Positions 32,401-40,611 are shown, numbered from the stretch's first letter. The stretch is 44,729 nt of DNA from Chthonomonadaceae bacterium (GCA_027450145.1 DAIDKH010000036.1:1-44729); one strand, 5' to 3'. The notes: a model not told the origin generated them from the sequence alone. Numbers and translations are program-made.

Positions 32401-35143
32401 TTATGCACTCACCGCACTCCATATATGCGTTTGTGTAATGAACTGCAGCCTCGACGACTTCTGTTAGGTACTCGTTTACGACAGGAAGGGGCACCTGTTT
32501 TACAGGTAAATCGGAGGGAGGAATCGCATCGAGAACGATTTGAAGCTCCACGGCATTTAGACACGCAGATTGATTATCCAGCTGAGTGCAAAACTGTGCA
32601 AATATGTCCTTAAATTCCCGCAACGGAATTCCACCACTACTCATCATTGCAACTATCTCGGCAGTAACGGTACCGTTCGGCACTACCTGCAGTAATTCAG
32701 CTTGTGTGTTGAGGCAGCTGCATATCGCGGTCCAGTCGGTTTCAACGCCATTGTAGTAGCCACCGAATGCATTCGTTAAGTCACGGCGGTGCTCATTTAG
32801 CCATTGCTGGCCGTTTTGCCGGTTCAACAACACTCTCAAATCTTGCTCAAGTTGATGTAATGACCGACGAACGCCCGGTCTCAAGGACCTCATAATGGCC
32901 CGTTTATCTGCGTAGTACTGCGGTATGAACCACTTTCTTATGCCTGTGTAATCGCGTTCAAATCGGCTGTTCACAGCAGCGGCATCTACTTCGAACAACG
33001 TATCCTCGTACCATTCACGCAGCGATGTAGTATGTGTTGTTACCCGCTCACATTCCGCCTGCGCAGCTCGTGCTAAGCGCTTACAGTAATCAACATTGGC
33101 AATCGTGAACCAGTCGACTAGAGGATGCTGAGCTTTGCAGACTATTTCACATAGGTCACGAAGGAAGCTTTCATCGCTAATAGTAGGTGGACTTGAGAGG
33201 CCAAGGCGTTCATTTATCAGCTGTAGTGTACGAGCGCAAGTCGCAGATTGTATCTTGAGGTCTTCAGTTGCATTTCTGAGGTTAGATAACCTAACAGGAA
33301 CTGCATCCTGCCATGCGCGACCAAACAACGGCTTGAGCTTAGATTCATAGCGGTTGGTAAGAATATCCAGGAGCTCACGGTGATTTAGTTCCAACACCTC
33401 CGCGTTCCAACGTTCCAATAGTTGGTTTTTCGCGTTGTGGTATGCCAGCTGTTGCGCCCGATGGTTGGCGGCATCGGCTCGAAGCTCTGACAAGTTACCA
33501 TCGGTTAACCAGTTACGTGGAGGCTGAGGACTGACTGCCAGTAACTCGGCAATTCCAACCAACGAAGTACAGTCGCTTAGGCAACCTGCCTCGCCAAGGG
33601 CGCAAGCTTCCGTAATGACGCGAGCGGCATGAGTTAATTCTAAAAGTGTTGCCAGTAAGCCTTCCAGAAGCGACGAAATCTGAGATTTGAGGTCCAATGA
33701 GAACCGATTTGCTTTCACTCCCTTCCACGGGTAACTGTGATCACCACAATAGATTGAATGGTGTTTTGCCAGCCGACGAGCCAGAGCCGTCATCTCTGCA
33801 TACCGCTCTGTGTCTACCAGTTCGACCTCGTTTAAGGCAAATGGGTAATCCGGGGTATCATGGAGGCGGGCAACAATGCCGTTCACCTCGAAGATGCTCT
33901 TACCCAATGGCTGCCGAACCTGGTGGATCGCACGCACTACGTTGGAAAGGCGCATCCTCAGGTTGTCTAGTGATTGCTGATCATATTCATCCAGATTGGC
34001 CCCCGCCCTTTGGGCTTCGTACGCCGCCTTTACCTGTGCAACTACCTTTTTCTTGTCGGCCTTGTAACTATGAAGTTCCAGACAGAAGTCGCTCAGCCCC
34101 TTATCTGTAAGCCTCTTAAACACCGCGTCTAGTGCGGCCATCTTTTGTGAAACAAATAATACGCGCTTTCCGGCGGCCATGCATTCCGAAATAATGTTGG
34201 CAATTGTCTGTGTTTTGCCGGTACCAGGCGGCCCCTGTAAGACAAAGCTTTGACCGGTTCGGGCGGCGAGGATAGCACGTTGCTGGGTTGGATCCGCATC
34301 CAGCACACTATTGCTGCGGTACCCCTTCAATCGTTCATCTAGTTCGTCTAATCGGGATAGTGGCACCAGTGGAAGTTGCGTAATTGCAGAGAGATTACCG
34401 GACAGTGCAGCGATGATTGGATGTTGACATGCTTCCTCGAAATTATCCTGAAGGTCGCGGTACATCGCCATTTTTAGGAATGAAAACCTGCCGAGGTACG
34501 GCTCGTTCAGAACCTCATAATTGCGCACGCTCTTTAAGGCAGTTCTCAGGACATCAAAATATTGCAGGAGAGGAAATTTGGTCTCATCGGGCAAGGCGGG
34601 CAGATCTATTTTGAGATCCGACTGAGATAGTCGATGAACGAGCGTAGGGTTTAGCTCTAAACTGTCGTCAAGTCGTGTTAAAACTATGGATTCCTGCCCT
34701 ATGCCGCGCGTTAACTGCACTGGCATGAGAACGAGCGGTGACCGCACAGGGCCTGAGTCATTACGCCTTGCCGCGTCATACCAAACAAGTACACCAAATG
34801 CCAAATAGAGTGTTACGATCCCCTGTTCTTTAAAGGTTGCAGCGGAAGTGATACGGAGGCGGTCTATTCGCTTAAACTGATCAATTGATAGTTCAATTTC
34901 TATGCTGGTCCCTACCGTGTGAACGCGTACGTCCTCCTCAACGGCAAGTCCACTCATCGTAAATTTAACCGTTCGACGTGGGGTACTGAGATGATCGAAC
35001 AGGTCCGCGCACGCTATGTCCTGGAACGAAAAGACGCCACGGTTGGAAGGTGGAAGGGAGTACAGTGAGTTGCGCCGATTTAGCTCGATGAGCCTGGAGT
35101 GCCACTTCTTTACGTTCTGCCGTACGGTATCCGTGTAGCTCAT
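29477..35143 (-). CDS. Hhe-like defence protein: DUF4011, SF1 helicase, Vsr-like nuclease, DUF3320
   Basis: This very large protein (1888 aa from ATG 35143) has the layout of the single-gene Hhe antiphage system described by Gao and colleagues in 2020. Residues about 1-150 are DUF4011-like (KKWHSRLIELNRRNSL). A split UPF1-like SF1 helicase has Walker A GPPGTGKTQ near residue 310, a long insertion, Walker B FDEASQIFVED near 1230 with AGDTKQLPPTD, and motifs QGDERDVIFLG and RRLNVAITRARSRM. A Vsr/DUF559-like nuclease spans about 1540-1635 (FETAVAEAILELGYEV, GVECDG, LGWKLHRVWSCDW), and DUF3320 is at the end. The expected ID-L-A-type metal aspartate reads VNIGI: the codon at 30431-30433 is AAT (Asn). 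Also, YH after ECDG reads YR. The nuclease may be impaired. The first ATG (35164) lacks a ribosome site. It stands alone between glycosidase genes. Confidence 0.88.
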   Translation of the reverse strand: MSYTDTVRQNVKKWHSRLIELNRRNSLYSLPPSNRGVFSFQDIACADLFDHLSTPRRTVKFTMSGLAVEEDVRVHTVGTSIEIELSIDQFKRIDRLRITSAATFKEQGIVTLYLAFGVLVWYDAARRNDSGPVRSPLVLMPVQLTRGIGQESIVLTRLDDSLELNPTLVHRLSQSDLKIDLPALPDETKFPLLQYFDVLRTALKSVRNYEVLNEPYLGRFSFLKMAMYRDLQDNFEEACQHPIIAALSGNLSAITQLPLVPLSRLDELDERLKGYRSNSVLDADPTQQRAILAARTGQSFVLQGPPGTGKTQTIANIISECMAAGKRVLFVSQKMAALDAVFKRLTDKGLSDFCLELHSYKADKKKVVAQVKAAYEAQRAGANLDEYDQQSLDNLRMRLSNVVRAIHQVRQPLGKSIFEVNGIVARLHDTPDYPFALNEVELVDTERYAEMTALARRLAKHHSIYCGDHSYPWKGVKANRFSLDLKSQISSLLEGLLATLLELTHAARVITEACALGEAGCLSDCTSLVGIAELLAVSPQPPRNWLTDGNLSELRADAANHRAQQLAYHNAKNQLLERWNAEVLELNHRELLDILTNRYESKLKPLFGRAWQDAVPVRLSNLRNATEDLKIQSATCARTLQLINERLGLSSPPTISDESFLRDLCEIVCKAQHPLVDWFTIANVDYCKRLARAAQAECERVTTHTTSLREWYEDTLFEVDAAAVNSRFERDYTGIRKWFIPQYYADKRAIMRSLRPGVRRSLHQLEQDLRVLLNRQNGQQWLNEHRRDLTNAFGGYYNGVETDWTAICSCLNTQAELLQVVPNGTVTAEIVAMMSSGGIPLREFKDIFAQFCTQLDNQSACLNAVELQIVLDAIPPSDLPVKQVPLPVVNEYLTEVVEAAVHYTNAYMECGECIKTHDSVVAEGLVEMLQVAARVVETERAIVAEKDLLLEKYSGLYDGLETDWETVLSELDWTQRLCSACGTNTPAAGIIDVALEATSDTRQRVNEAALRTRELADKFVLTAPQLDDYFPAASITGVNFALDRAILPKMRLWIEERLSHLEDLESWIDFQNLSSECKILGLTSFYETIVQRKPDAQQVELIFEKRFHQLWYDAVLDREPILQHFRGESHIELIETFRDLDKQQIETAPARIRQSILHRGTTSNSKIGEAARVRKIVNAKRLGPIRKILSEIPNALFQYKPCILMSPLSVSQYLDAKVIQFDLVIFDEASQIFVEDSLCSLFRAKQVIIAGDTKQLPPTDFFLSLTSEDEDIEDAAASDSYESILQAAAGISGFVDRHMDPDGAYREAAHFAEHELLWHYRSKHESLIAFSRQHFYEKIVAFPAPTSQSAVTWRYVPNGVFYRGDRKRINPVEAQAIVDEVLTAATAYPDASIGVITFNEPQRNYIKQLIDLKIAQSPRLQKRLDESGVDGFFVKNIENVQGDERDVIFLGLGFGPDENGKLSMNFGPVNREGGERRLNVAITRARSRMIMVSSILPEQITLKTADSNGSYEGSKGLATLRRYLEYAQSGGQSLEVKTPEPSQFETAVAEAILELGYEVRANVGAYGYTVNIGIVHPERSGEYILGVECDGPTYRDAETVRSRDRLREEVLTNLGWKLHRVWSCDWVNNPLRELRKIDAAVQLSLNPPKEAQRPPARRRPLVQSVVTGSTGINDVADGPQNSQETASTDDSPQFQATLRADDQLPGTTHFVLHGIEVTWHREGLYGTSGIEREQVADLVQQLLELNGPMLERSIMSLAARCVGIERVGPRVEAALSRAISTLITTNKIERRLGFLYPCGIDKYPARLPRRDESPRPVTEICDEELAEIVLAVLRVAIGERNDELVQDTARALGYQSTSSALADRIQRAISSLELAGRISSTGGQIRAL

Positions 35144-35469
35144 GCAAAGGTACCTGCCAATCATTCACGTTATTCTGTTAAAACATAGATTATATCGCAT
35201 AGCTGCATGCATTGCATACAGAGAACGTTGCACCAAGCTTTGAGAGATACAAGCACGACGAGGTTGGATGATTTCAAATTTCCACCTGGCGCAATACAGA
35301 ATTTAAGGAAGTTACCAACAAACCGTGGAGGAATTTGGGAGTTGCTGGAGCATTATAGACTAACGAGGCAACCAGGTGCACCACTATTTCGCCATTATTC
35401 ACCACTACTAACCAATGCATGCCGAGAAATCGTGGGCCGACGTTGCTGTTCAACAACAAGGAGGACGAC
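35144..35469. other. divergent intergenic region upstream of the Hhe-like and pectate-lyase-fold genes
   Basis: The 326-base region should carry two divergent promoters. A perfect TATAAT occurs on the minus strand (35189-35194), about 45 bases before the Hhe-like start, but without a recognisable -35 box at normal spacing. The segment 35200-35218 is rich in GCATGC/GCAT elements. An in-frame ATG at 35419 would extend the pectate-lyase-fold gene into this region but has no ribosome site. No RNA gene is seen. Confidence 0.45.
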
Positions 35470-36786
35470 GTGTATATTCAACGTAAATTAACTTCTGCAG
35501 CGCAGCACACGCTCATACTACTCGGATTGTTGGCAATTACTGCGTGCGCACATGCTGTTCCGTCCCACAGTTCGGGCCCACTTGGTCTCAGCGTTATACA
35601 ATTTGGTGCCTTAGGTAACGGCAAACACGATGATACCGCAGCATTTCAAAACGCATTGAACGCCGTCTCACGTTCCGGTGGCGGTCGTGTATACGTACCC
35701 GCAGGAAATTTTAGGATCAATGGTAATTTGACGGTACCCCAAGATGTCACTCTTGAGGGGACTTGGGTTGCGCCGCCAACCTACACCGATCCCACGAAGG
35801 CTGCAGAAGTGCACGGTACTACGTTGTGGGCATACGAGGGTAAAGGCGACGCCAACGGGAGCCCGTTTATCACTCTCTTGCGAAACGCCGCTATTCGTGG
35901 AATTGCTATCTTTTATCCTGAGCAAACCATGCCCGTTCCAGTCGCCTATCCGTGGTGCATTAGAGGAAACGGCGACAATTGCAGTTTGGTGAACGTGCTC
36001 TTAGTTAATCCGTATCAGGGTGTAGATTTTGGCACACTGCCATGTGGCAGGCATTTCATCAGTGGTCTCTACGGTGAACCACTGTATAAAGGTCTCTTTA
36101 TAGACCAGTGTTTCGACATTGGCCGTGTAGACAATGTGCATTTCTGGCCATTTTGGGATGTAAACCAGGCCATGATGAAATGGACGTCGCAACATGGAAC
36201 CGCCTTCATCATCGGTCGCACAGATTGGGAATACATGCGAAACTGCTTCACTATCTGCTACCACGTCGGTTACCACTTCATTAATGGAAAGGCAGGTCCT
36301 GGCAATGTCGTGCTAACCCAATGCGGAGCGGACGAGGGCGCTGATGGTACGAGCACAACGCCTGTGGTAGTAGATAACAGCGAATCACACGCTGGCATTT
36401 CGTTTGTTAATGGGCAGTTTATGGGCACAGCCGAAGTTAACGTAAAGGCTAGCAACACGGGGCCAATAAAGTTTACATCCTGCGGGTTTTGGGGTATGCC
36501 CAACTGCAACACAATGGCAAACCTGGCGGGAACGGGCAATGTCACCTTTACCGGGTGTCACTTTATTGGCTGGGCGAAAACCGATAACACAGCGCCCGCA
36601 ATAGATGCAAACTGCGACGGCCTTACAGTCACCTCATGCGACTTCATGGATGCTGGCCACTCCCAGATTGCGGTTGGTCCACTATGCAAATCCGCCATTA
36701 TCGCAGAAAATCGATTGCGCGGTGGACAGCACATCACTCTACCTACAGGTTTTATTGCCGAAATTGGGTTAAACTCAACGAAGTAA
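35470..36786 (+). CDS. pectate-lyase-superfamily (right-handed beta-helix) lipoprotein
   Basis: The 439-aa protein has a lipoprotein signal (LLGLLAITAC). Next comes the Pectate_lyase_3 signature: VIQFGALGNGKHDDTAAFQNAL, read here as FGALGNGKHDDTAAF, and GGGRVYVPAGNFRINGNL. A parallel beta-helix runs to the C-terminus, with repeated short strands (VTFTGCHFIGW, LTVTSCDFMDAG). Such proteins cleave or bind acidic or neutral polysaccharides, and the fold alone does not show the reaction. The start is GTG 35470, with AAGGAGG (35458-35464) five bases upstream; this also gives a normal signal peptide, unlike the upstream ATG 35419. It sits near the GH3/GH31 pair and may serve plant-cell-wall use. A strong hairpin follows its stop. 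Confidence 0.87.
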   Translation: MYIQRKLTSAAQHTLILLGLLAITACAHAVPSHSSGPLGLSVIQFGALGNGKHDDTAAFQNALNAVSRSGGGRVYVPAGNFRINGNLTVPQDVTLEGTWVAPPTYTDPTKAAEVHGTTLWAYEGKGDANGSPFITLLRNAAIRGIAIFYPEQTMPVPVAYPWCIRGNGDNCSLVNVLLVNPYQGVDFGTLPCGRHFISGLYGEPLYKGLFIDQCFDIGRVDNVHFWPFWDVNQAMMKWTSQHGTAFIIGRTDWEYMRNCFTICYHVGYHFINGKAGPGNVVLTQCGADEGADGTSTTPVVVDNSESHAGISFVNGQFMGTAEVNVKASNTGPIKFTSCGFWGMPNCNTMANLAGTGNVTFTGCHFIGWAKTDNTAPAIDANCDGLTVTSCDFMDAGHSQIAVGPLCKSAIIAENRLRGGQHITLPTGFIAEIGLNSTK

Positions 36787-36798
36787 GATCCTAATGCG

Positions 36799-36840
36799 AT
36801 ACAGTCCCGCCTCACTATTAGATGCGAGGCGGGACTGTAT
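36799..36840. terminator. perfect 15-bp hairpin after the pectate-lyase-fold gene
   Basis: ATACAGTCCCGCCTC (36799-36813) and GAGGCGGGACTGTAT (36826-36840) are perfectly complementary around a 12-base loop. It lies 12 bases after the plus-strand stop and 33 bases from the stop of the convergent VOC gene, so it can serve as a bidirectional terminator, although no U-tract flanks it. Confidence 0.75.
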
Positions 36841-36873
36841 GGAGGCGTTACCGAATTACTAATGGAGACCGAA

Positions 36874-37383
36874 CTATAGGGCTGGTAACTCCGCAAGCAG
36901 CGCTTGTAGATCCAAATGACGCGAGTACATTTGTAGCTCGCCAGCCTGGTCAATGGGCCACTCCTCAGTTGGTCGGTCTCTGTAGAGTTCGACGCCGTTC
37001 TCATCTGGGTCCCTCAAATACAGTGCCTCGCTCACGCCGTGGTCCGAAGCCCCGTCCAGCTGCCAGTTTGCCGCTATTAGCCTTCTGAGAGCGTCGGCAA
37101 GCGACTTTCTATCCGGATATAGAATGGCGAGGTGGTACAAACCTGTAGTACCACCAGGAGGAGGCGAGCCGCCCTCACTCTCCCACGTATTGAGGCCAAT
37201 ATGGTGATGGTAGCCGCCGGCCGCAATAAACGCTGCGCTACGCCCCATACGCTGCATGAGAGTAAATCCCAAAATACCGCAATAGAACGCAAGTGAACGT
37301 TCGATATTGGCAACTTTCAAATGAACGTGACCAATTCTCACGCGCCCGTCAACTGGTGCTGTGTGCGCAACTTCCTCTGGCAT
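36874..37383 (-). CDS. VOC (glyoxalase/extradiol dioxygenase-like) family protein
   Basis: The 169-aa protein has the paired beta-alpha-beta-beta-beta units of the vicinal oxygen chelate fold. The likely metal ligands are His in IGHVHLKV (near residue 19), His in GLYHLAIL (near residue 84) and Glu in NGVELYRD (near residue 134). Together with the YHHHIGLNTW segment this resembles CatE-type catechol-2,3-dioxygenase-like proteins. The physiological substrate is unknown; lactoylglutathione lyase or fosfomycin-type activity is less likely. ATG 37383 has AAGGAG eight bases upstream. It follows the aldo/keto reductase by 80 bases, with hairpins between them, so partial cotranscription is possible. 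Confidence 0.88.
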   Translation of the reverse strand: MPEEVAHTAPVDGRVRIGHVHLKVANIERSLAFYCGILGFTLMQRMGRSAAFIAAGGYHHHIGLNTWESEGGSPPPGGTTGLYHLAILYPDRKSLADALRRLIAANWQLDGASDHGVSEALYLRDPDENGVELYRDRPTEEWPIDQAGELQMYSRHLDLQALLAELPAL

Positions 37384-37410
37384 ACGCCATTCTCCTTACC
37401 CTTAATCCAC

Positions 37411-37441
37411 GCGGCTGAGAGCCGCAGCCAATGACTGCGGC
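37411..37441 (-). promoter_or_regulatory. two mutually exclusive hairpins between AKR and VOC genes
   Basis: GCGGCT (37411-37416) pairs with AGCCGC (37420-37425), while GCCGCAG (37421-37427) pairs with CTGCGGC (37435-37441). The shared middle arm means only one stem can form at a time. On the minus strand the structure lies after the aldo/keto reductase stop and before the VOC ribosome site. It could be a terminator with an alternative fold or just a processing site. Confidence 0.4.
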
Positions 37442-37463
37442 CCTGCTAAAAACTCGATGACTT

Positions 37464-38429
37464 TCAGGCCATTACGTCATCAATTTCTTTGATGGATTCC
37501 TCGCTAAGTTTATGCCCGGCAGCGCCAGCATTGTCATGAACCTGCGAAGGCTTGCTCGCGCCAATAATAACGCTTGAGACATTTTCCTGCCGCAGGCACC
37601 ACGCAAGCGCGAGTTGTGCCAGGCTAAGCCCCTCACGCTCGGCAATTGGGTGCAGCTTCTGAACTTTTTCCAGTACTTTCTGATCCAGATTGCCCCCGTT
37701 TAGGAACATATTCTGTTTGGGATCGGCGGCGCGACTGTCGGCCGGGAGTGGTTGACCTGGTTTGTATTTGCCGGTAAGGATTCCCTGCGCAAGAGGCGAA
37801 TAGACGATCTGCCCTATACCGTAGTGCGAGCTGATTGGCACAACAGCGCGTTCGATATATCTATTTAATATGCTGTATGAAGGCTGATTGGATACCAGTC
37901 GATCAAGATTAAGCTTCTCTTGTAATCTAACTGCCTCAGCTATTTGCGGTGCGCTCCACTCACTTACTCCCACATAGAGAACTTTGCCCTGAGTAACAAG
38001 ATCATCTAAAGCGCGCAGCGTCTCTTCAAGAGGTGTTTCACTGTCGTAACGGTGACACTGATACAGGTCAATATAATCCACGCCCAGCCGCTTCAAGCTG
38101 GCCTCGCACTGCTCGATAATGTGCTTGCGCGATAGTCCTCGATTGTTCGGCATAGGCCCATCGGTCATCTGAAAAAAGACCTTGGTAGCGAGTACATAGC
38201 TATCTCGCGGATATTTCTTCAAGGCGCGGCCCACCACCTCTTCACTTTTGCCACGCGCATACACATTTGCTGTATCAAAAAAGTTGATGCCCAATTCGTA
38301 CGCACGGTCTATACATGACTCGGCTGCGCTGTCCTCGGTGGCATTGCCATAGGTAAGCCAGCTGCCTAGGCATATCTCACTAACTCTAACTCCGCTTGAA
38401 CCTAGCCTGCGGTACTTCATCTCATGCAT
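37464..38429 (-). CDS. aldo/keto reductase (potassium-channel beta-subunit-like)
   Basis: The 321-aa NADPH-dependent oxidoreductase starts with MKYRRLGSSGVRVSEICLG. It has the AKR catalytic aspartate and tyrosine in FFDTANVYARGKSEE, the lysine in VLATKVFF and the histidine in LYQCHRYD. A cofactor-binding end (SSVIIGASKPSQVHDN) follows. The family (AKR6/7/12-like) reduces aldehydes and ketones; the substrate cannot be told. ATG 38429 is preferred over ATG 38450 because AGGAG lies eight bases before it. It diverges from the HEXXH-protein gene and precedes the VOC gene on the same strand. Confidence 0.93.
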   Translation of the reverse strand: MHEMKYRRLGSSGVRVSEICLGSWLTYGNATEDSAAESCIDRAYELGINFFDTANVYARGKSEEVVGRALKKYPRDSYVLATKVFFQMTDGPMPNNRGLSRKHIIEQCEASLKRLGVDYIDLYQCHRYDSETPLEETLRALDDLVTQGKVLYVGVSEWSAPQIAEAVRLQEKLNLDRLVSNQPSYSILNRYIERAVVPISSHYGIGQIVYSPLAQGILTGKYKPGQPLPADSRAADPKQNMFLNGGNLDQKVLEKVQKLHPIAEREGLSLAQLALAWCLRQENVSSVIIGASKPSQVHDNAGAAGHKLSEESIKEIDDVMA

Positions 38430-38563
38430 TTTCTCATCTCCTGATTTCATCTACTTTTTGGTCACATTTACCCTGCGATACGATTATGTACCCTCGTACA
38501 ATTGCAGCGAGTTTGAGCCAATTGTAGTAAACTTGATGCATATCACACTAAGAGTTTACCTGT

Positions 38564-39748
38564 ATGCCTCGTATTAAATGCCCAAAATGCGTCCAATTGC
38601 TCGCTCTTTGCCTCACGCTGTCATCCATGATCAGGCAACCAGCATTCGCAAAACATCACATCATCAAGTTAGGTTTACCGTTCCTCACAAGGCTCATAAT
38701 CGGTACGGTTGATCCAGGTGTCACCAACCCACGAGATGGGCAAGTTTACCACGGCTTCTGTCAGGTTTGGCCCGACGTTGCACCCGCAGGAGGCAGTGTA
38801 GAATATGCACAGAGGTTTGATGTGCATGTGCAGTCGGCAGCACAGCTACCGCTCGCAGAGCGAACCGGCAGACTACTGGCGCTTATTTACGGCGAGGAAC
38901 GGACCCGGCTAGGCTGGGATCATCCGTTCGAAAAAACCGTACACGTGTGGCTTACACCTGGTGCAGACCCAGATGGCCCCGCAGATGTTGGCGGCCAACA
39001 GTTCCGCAACCAGATCTACATCTATGATGTGTATGCTAGTCGCTCCCCCGAAGAGTGGCTGAGGGAGATCACGCACGAATATGGACACTATGCGCTTCCC
39101 GGAGTAACTGGCTTCACGAGCCCGGAAGCGTGGGCAAATGGCTTTTTGGGGCAGCGGCTCTTCGTTTATTGGCTGATTGAGGACGAGATAAACGGAAGGA
39201 TATCACCTCAGGACATTCCCTTTGTAACACCGGCGCAATTACTAGACTACCAGGCGCGGGAGATCGATCCGCCAATAAGCACAATCGAAGACTGCCACGG
39301 TTCGCCAGCCTCATTGCTGCATCTGCAAAACTACAAGGGCATGAAGGCGTACATTGGGCTGGTTCTTTACTGCGACAAGCTGCTTGGCGATGGTATGCTC
39401 CTTAACACTTTTGCTGATACATTGCCCGCCGCCGGCACGCAGGCAACTGCACCAATCTACCTACAAGCCTTTCAGCGAGCACTCACTTCTGCCAATCGCT
39501 TTACGTTGCAAGGCATAACTGCGTCCGGTACACCTACCGCCGTTTTTCTGCCTCATGGCCTTTGGAATGTGGAAACTTCCAAATCAGTTTCCATGCCTAA
39601 GTTTGCGCCTATGGGCCGAGGTATGCACCAATACGGCAAGAAGTTGCGAGTGATCCGCTCAGGTTGGTACAGTGTACGGGTAACATCACCGATCCCGGCA
39701 AGCGCTTCACTCAAATTCACCAGGATGGCAAGAGGCGGTGTAAAATGA
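38564..39748 (+). CDS. uncharacterised exported protein with HEXXH motif (putative metallopeptidase)
   Basis: I do not recognise a named family. The 394-aa product has an N-terminal hydrophobic signal (LLALCLTLSSMIRQPAFA). In the middle is a zincin-type motif HEYGH (residues 171-175) in EWLREITHEYGHYALPG, where the two His would bind zinc and Glu would be catalytic. A third ligand could be Glu in SPEAW (about 188) or in YWLIEDE further on; neither spacing is decisive. The C-terminal ~80 residues look beta-rich. A metal-dependent peptidase or a degenerate relative is plausible. The ATG 38564 has only a weak ribosome site. The stop overlaps the pyrK start by four bases (ATGA), an odd partnership of a secreted protein with a pyrimidine enzyme. 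Confidence 0.75.
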   Translation: MPRIKCPKCVQLLALCLTLSSMIRQPAFAKHHIIKLGLPFLTRLIIGTVDPGVTNPRDGQVYHGFCQVWPDVAPAGGSVEYAQRFDVHVQSAAQLPLAERTGRLLALIYGEERTRLGWDHPFEKTVHVWLTPGADPDGPADVGGQQFRNQIYIYDVYASRSPEEWLREITHEYGHYALPGVTGFTSPEAWANGFLGQRLFVYWLIEDEINGRISPQDIPFVTPAQLLDYQAREIDPPISTIEDCHGSPASLLHLQNYKGMKAYIGLVLYCDKLLGDGMLLNTFADTLPAAGTQATAPIYLQAFQRALTSANRFTLQGITASGTPTAVFLPHGLWNVETSKSVSMPKFAPMGRGMHQYGKKLRVIRSGWYSVRVTSPIPASASLKFTRMARGGVK

Positions 39749-40587
39749 ATAGATTCGAACGGGAGGTGTCGCAGCGCTTTGAGGAGGTCGCTAGGGTTGT
39801 ATCCCATAGGCGCATAATAAACAACGAGTTCATGTTAGTCGTTCATGCGCCAAACGTAGCACAATATGCAATTCCGGGTCAGTTCCTGGAGGTGCTTACA
39901 GGAGATAGTTACACACCCCTCCTTAGAAGACCATTTAGCATATTTAGCGCCGATCAAGAAACCGGAACGATCTCTATTGTCTACCTGGCACGCGGGTCGT
40001 TTACCAGCGGATTAGCTCGGCTCAATATTGGCGACAATCTCTCTATAATAGGTCCCTTAGGACGAGGGTATCGGTGGCATAGCACATATCCTCTTCACCA
40101 TATACTTGTAGCGGGCGGCATTGGTGCGCCGCCACTCCACTTTCTCGCGCAGACCATTTGCCGGGCGGATGCCGAACAGCCAATGGTGGTAATAAATGGA
40201 GCCCGGACTGAAGAGCTCCTCGTGGGTATCCAGGAGTTTTCAGACCTCAGCCTCGAGGTGAAACTGGTCACAGATGATGGCTCGGCAGGCCGCAAAGGTT
40301 TGGTTATTGATGAGCTTCGCGAGTTGCTGAACGAGACCCGGACCAACACACCACGAGTATACGCCTGTGGCCCCATGCCCATGTTAAGAGCTGTGGCGGA
40401 ACTAACGGTTTCCCGAGGCGTAGATTGCCAGGTCTCAGTGGAGACACCTATGCCGTGCGGAATTGGCATCTGTATGGGCTGCACAATAGGAGTTAACGAC
40501 TTCCACGATAAGGAAAATGGTCGCACAGCACTGGCGTGTACCGAGGGACCGGTATTTGACGCCAGTGCTGTGATTTGGCCCAAATGA
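39745..40587 (+). CDS. pyrK: dihydroorotate dehydrogenase B electron-transfer subunit
   Basis: PyrK passes electrons from dihydroorotate oxidation by PyrDB to NAD+, using FAD and a [2Fe-2S] cluster. The 280-aa protein has the flavin-binding motif RRPFSIFSAD (near residue 72), the NAD-binding ILVAGGIGAPPLHFLA, and YACGPMPMLRAV. The cluster ligands are CGIGICMGC and a later Cys in ALACTEGPVFDA, the standard C-x4-C-x2-C-xn-C set. The in-frame ATG at 39664 is inside the preceding gene; ATG 39745 gives the normal length and overlaps the upstream stop. The catalytic partner gene pyrD is not adjacent and not in the window, which is unusual. The lysR gene converges 24 bases away. Confidence 0.94.
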   Translation: MNRFEREVSQRFEEVARVVSHRRIINNEFMLVVHAPNVAQYAIPGQFLEVLTGDSYTPLLRRPFSIFSADQETGTISIVYLARGSFTSGLARLNIGDNLSIIGPLGRGYRWHSTYPLHHILVAGGIGAPPLHFLAQTICRADAEQPMVVINGARTEELLVGIQEFSDLSLEVKLVTDDGSAGRKGLVIDELRELLNETRTNTPRVYACGPMPMLRAVAELTVSRGVDCQVSVETPMPCGIGICMGCTIGVNDFHDKENGRTALACTEGPVFDASAVIWPK

Positions 40588-40611
40588 AAGTGATGTAACT
40601 GGCTTACTAGA

